Shown here piece after piece: positions 21,002 to 22,292 of a DNA stretch of 22,292 nucleotides; the first letter of the stretch is position 1, and each line of letters starts with the position of its first letter. The notes below the pieces were generated by a model, which was not told the origin of the DNA, made no database searches, and saw only the letters and a program-made list of their open reading frames with translations. The stretch is from an uncultured Oscillospiraceae bacterium (GTDB lineage: Bacteria > Bacillota > Clostridia > Oscillospirales > Oscillospiraceae). The position numbers were made by a program, and so were the translations under genes. The DNA is taken from assembly GCA_948616425.1 (NCBI GenBank), contig CAPGBJ010000110.1, positions 1 through 22,292 of the forward strand. The letters run 5' to 3'.

Positions 21002-21877
21002 TCATTCCAGATGGAATGAGTAGGTGAGCTCTTTTTTCTCCTCCGGTTGCAGAGTGGTACAGAAGGGTTTGTCCTCAAATTTACCGCTCTCGTCATCCCA
21101 AGCGGCGCAACCGTGCCAGGGCTCCAGACACAGATAGGGCGCGCCCGGTTTGGTCCAGAAGGCCACCATGGGGAACTCTTTAAAGTTCAGCCGTACTCCA
21201 CGACCGGTCTCTCGATGGAGCAGCGAGACATTTTCAGACCGCAGAAGGCTGAAAATAATTGTGTCCAGCTGGGCAAAGGTGCTGTAGTTCAGAGGCAGCC
21301 GGCCGTTTCCGGTCAGCATTGGCTGCATACAGTTGTGGCGGATGACCCCCGCAGAGGTCAGCAGATGGCTGTCCGCCCGCTCGGGCACATCAAACACCAG
21401 CTCATAATCCTCAAATTTCTCCCCCTCCAAAAGCGGGCAGCGGATCGCGGTGTGAGCTCCAACACAGAAAGGCATGGGGGTGTTTCCAGTATTTTCTACG
21501 GAAAAGGTGGTAGAAAAGCCGCTGGCCAGCAGCCGATGGGTCACCCGAAGGGAAAAGGGGAAGGGGTATTGAGACAGGGTCTCTTCGTTCTCCCTCAGCT
21601 CCAGCGTGACAAAGTCTTCCCCCTGTTCTAACGGGGAAAAATCCATTGCCCTGGCAAAGCCGTGGCGCCCCATCTCATAAATTTTGCCGTTGATCTCGAC
21701 CTTACCGCCCTGTAACGTCCCAACAATGGGGAACAGGATGGGGTTGCGGCCCGACCAGAAGGCCGGGTCCCCCTGCCAGATATACTCTAGACCGTCTCCA
21801 TCCCGCAGAGAGACCAGCTCCCCGCCCTTCGACTGAGCGGTTGCCCGCAGGGTTCCTTTTTTCAGTTCAAATGTCAT
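21002..21877 (-). CDS. Aldose 1-epimerase family protein (LacX-like)
   Basis: This 291-aa protein belongs to the galactose mutarotase-like superfamily, LacX-like subgroup. Markers are WSGRNPILFPIVG, MGRHGFARAMDF, the His segment MPFCVGAHTAIRCP and the Glu segment APYLCLEPWHG near the C-terminus, where the catalytic His and Glu of mutarotases lie. It probably interconverts alpha and beta anomers of a sugar or sugar phosphate in the cytosol; the sugar is not identifiable and no sugar operon is nearby. I chose the ATG at 21877 because AAGGAG lies 8 nt upstream; the frame is open to 21913 but that start has no site. A short inverted repeat at 21922-21946 lies just upstream. No clear terminator follows. 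Confidence 0.88.
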   Translation of the reverse strand: MTFELKKGTLRATAQSKGGELVSLRDGDGLEYIWQGDPAFWSGRNPILFPIVGTLQGGKVEINGKIYEMGRHGFARAMDFSPLEQGEDFVTLELRENEETLSQYPFPFSLRVTHRLLASGFSTTFSVENTGNTPMPFCVGAHTAIRCPLLEGEKFEDYELVFDVPERADSHLLTSAGVIRHNCMQPMLTGNGRLPLNYSTFAQLDTIIFSLLRSENVSLLHRETGRGVRLNFKEFPMVAFWTKPGAPYLCLEPWHGCAAWDDESGKFEDKPFCTTLQPEEKKELTYSFHLE

Positions 21878-21921
21878 TCTTTTTTCTCCTTCCCCGTTCA
21901 CTCTCAGTTCCAAATGCCGCA

Positions 21922-21946
21922 GGATGCCGGAAGTATAGGGGCATCC
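21922..21946. repeat. Inverted repeat upstream of the mutarotase gene
   Basis: GGATGCC (21922-21928) and GGCATCC (21940-21946) flank an 11-bp spacer that contains TATACT on the minus strand. It could be an operator over a promoter -10 or a leader hairpin. No good -35 accompanies it. Confidence 0.35.
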
Positions 21947-21977
21947 TTCCCGGCAAAATACAAAAAATTGTGGGGGC

Positions 21978-22009
21978 AGCGGGCCGCCCGTTCCAGCAGG
22001 CGGCCCGCT
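21978..22009 (-). terminator. Terminator after the NSS transporter gene
   Basis: AGCGGGCCGCC (21978-21988) and GGCGGCCCGCT (21999-22009) form a perfect 11-bp stem with a 10-nt loop. On the minus strand a T-run (ATTTTTTG) follows about 10 nt later. It lies about 110 nt past the stop. Confidence 0.65.
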
Positions 22010-22117
22010 TGGCGCGGGGCCAAGATATTTCCTCCCCCCGGATTGCCCAGAACAAAATGCGCGTTGCCAGTCTGATGCGACGGCCTGTAAATATCTGGAA
22101 CAGCGGATGTGTTGTGC

Positions 22118-22292
22118 TCAGAACGCTACTTTGAGGAACAGGGCGACACAGCACAAAATCACGGCACAGGGGACATAGAGATACCGGCCTACACAGTACC
22201 ACACCGATCCAGAAGACTTTTTCGCCCCCCGGTTGATCTCCTCCATCAGGGTGTCCCGCTTCATGATCCAGAACCAGGACAGAGAAGCAGGC
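22118..22292 (-). CDS. Sodium:neurotransmitter symporter family protein, C-terminal fragment
   Basis: Only the last 58 codons are in the window. They read SWFWIMKRDTLMEEINRGAK, a short linker and a final hydrophobic helix (YLYVPCAVILCCVALFLKVA) before the TGA. The W-x-x-KR-TL-EEIN-GA pattern and closing helix match the C-terminus of prokaryotic NSS-family sodium-dependent amino-acid transporters. The substrate and start are outside the window. Confidence 0.7.
   Translation of the reverse strand, partial: PASLSWFWIMKRDTLMEEINRGAKKSSGSVWYCVGRYLYVPCAVILCCVALFLKVAF

Overview
The window looks like the chromosome of a motile, endospore-forming, GC-rich Clostridia, most like the Oscillospiraceae (Flavonifractor/Intestinimonas-type gut anaerobes). 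The reasons are spore genes (a SleC-type cortex-lytic locus, spoIVB, a sigma-G-type promoter), a Firmicutes flagellin with a FliB-type lysine methylase beside it, a DUF512 protein, an LtaS-type sulfatase, and strong AGGAGG ribosome sites. The genus is inferred from gene content and composition only. Most genes lie on the minus strand; plus-strand blocks are at 1616-3867 and 18271-20331. I see no rRNA, tRNA, CRISPR array, transposase or phage gene.

Layout. 35-1411 (-): DUF512 radical-SAM-like protein. 1616-3867 (+): three-gene germination locus, in which a SleC-like protein is split in two by one in-frame TGA and followed by a second peptidoglycan-binding protein. 4124-5365 (-): MocR-type aspartate aminotransferase with a leader of about 320 nt. 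5863-10127 (-): FliB-like flagellin lysine methylase and an unusually long flagellin (843 aa), separated by a hairpin-rich 3' region carrying a second copy of the flagellin gene's last 26 bp. 10470-11561 (-): SpoIVB. 11562-12565: degenerate coding fragments and a repeat, an ArsC/Spx-like protein and a 55-aa protein. 12667-13062 (-): coiled-coil hypothetical protein. 13228-14771 (-): uracil permease behind a leader peptide and attenuator. 14865-15521 (-): DUF1461/TIGR01906 membrane protein. 15676-17960 (-): CstA and a translationally coupled 180-aa partner. 18271-20331 (+): LtaS-type sulfatase. 20424-20691: hairpin-rich stretch without a recognised gene. 20733-20900 (-): 55-aa protein under a consensus sigma-G promoter. 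21002-21877 (-): LacX-like mutarotase. 22118-end (-): C-terminus of a sodium:neurotransmitter-symporter family protein.

Three themes link the genes. The first is sporulation and germination (SleC-like locus, SpoIVB, sigma-G small gene). The second is motility: flagellin, its likely methylase, and a leader with a CsrA-like site. The third is nutrient uptake (UraA, CstA, an NSS transporter). The most notable signal is upstream of uraA. A short ORF with a good ribosome site runs through a pyrimidine-rich tract and an intrinsic terminator and ends overlapping the uraA ATG, the same logic as UTP-sensitive attenuation at enterobacterial pyrBI. No PyrR-type site is evident there. Seven of nine vegetative-type promoters I could place carry an extended -10 (TGn).
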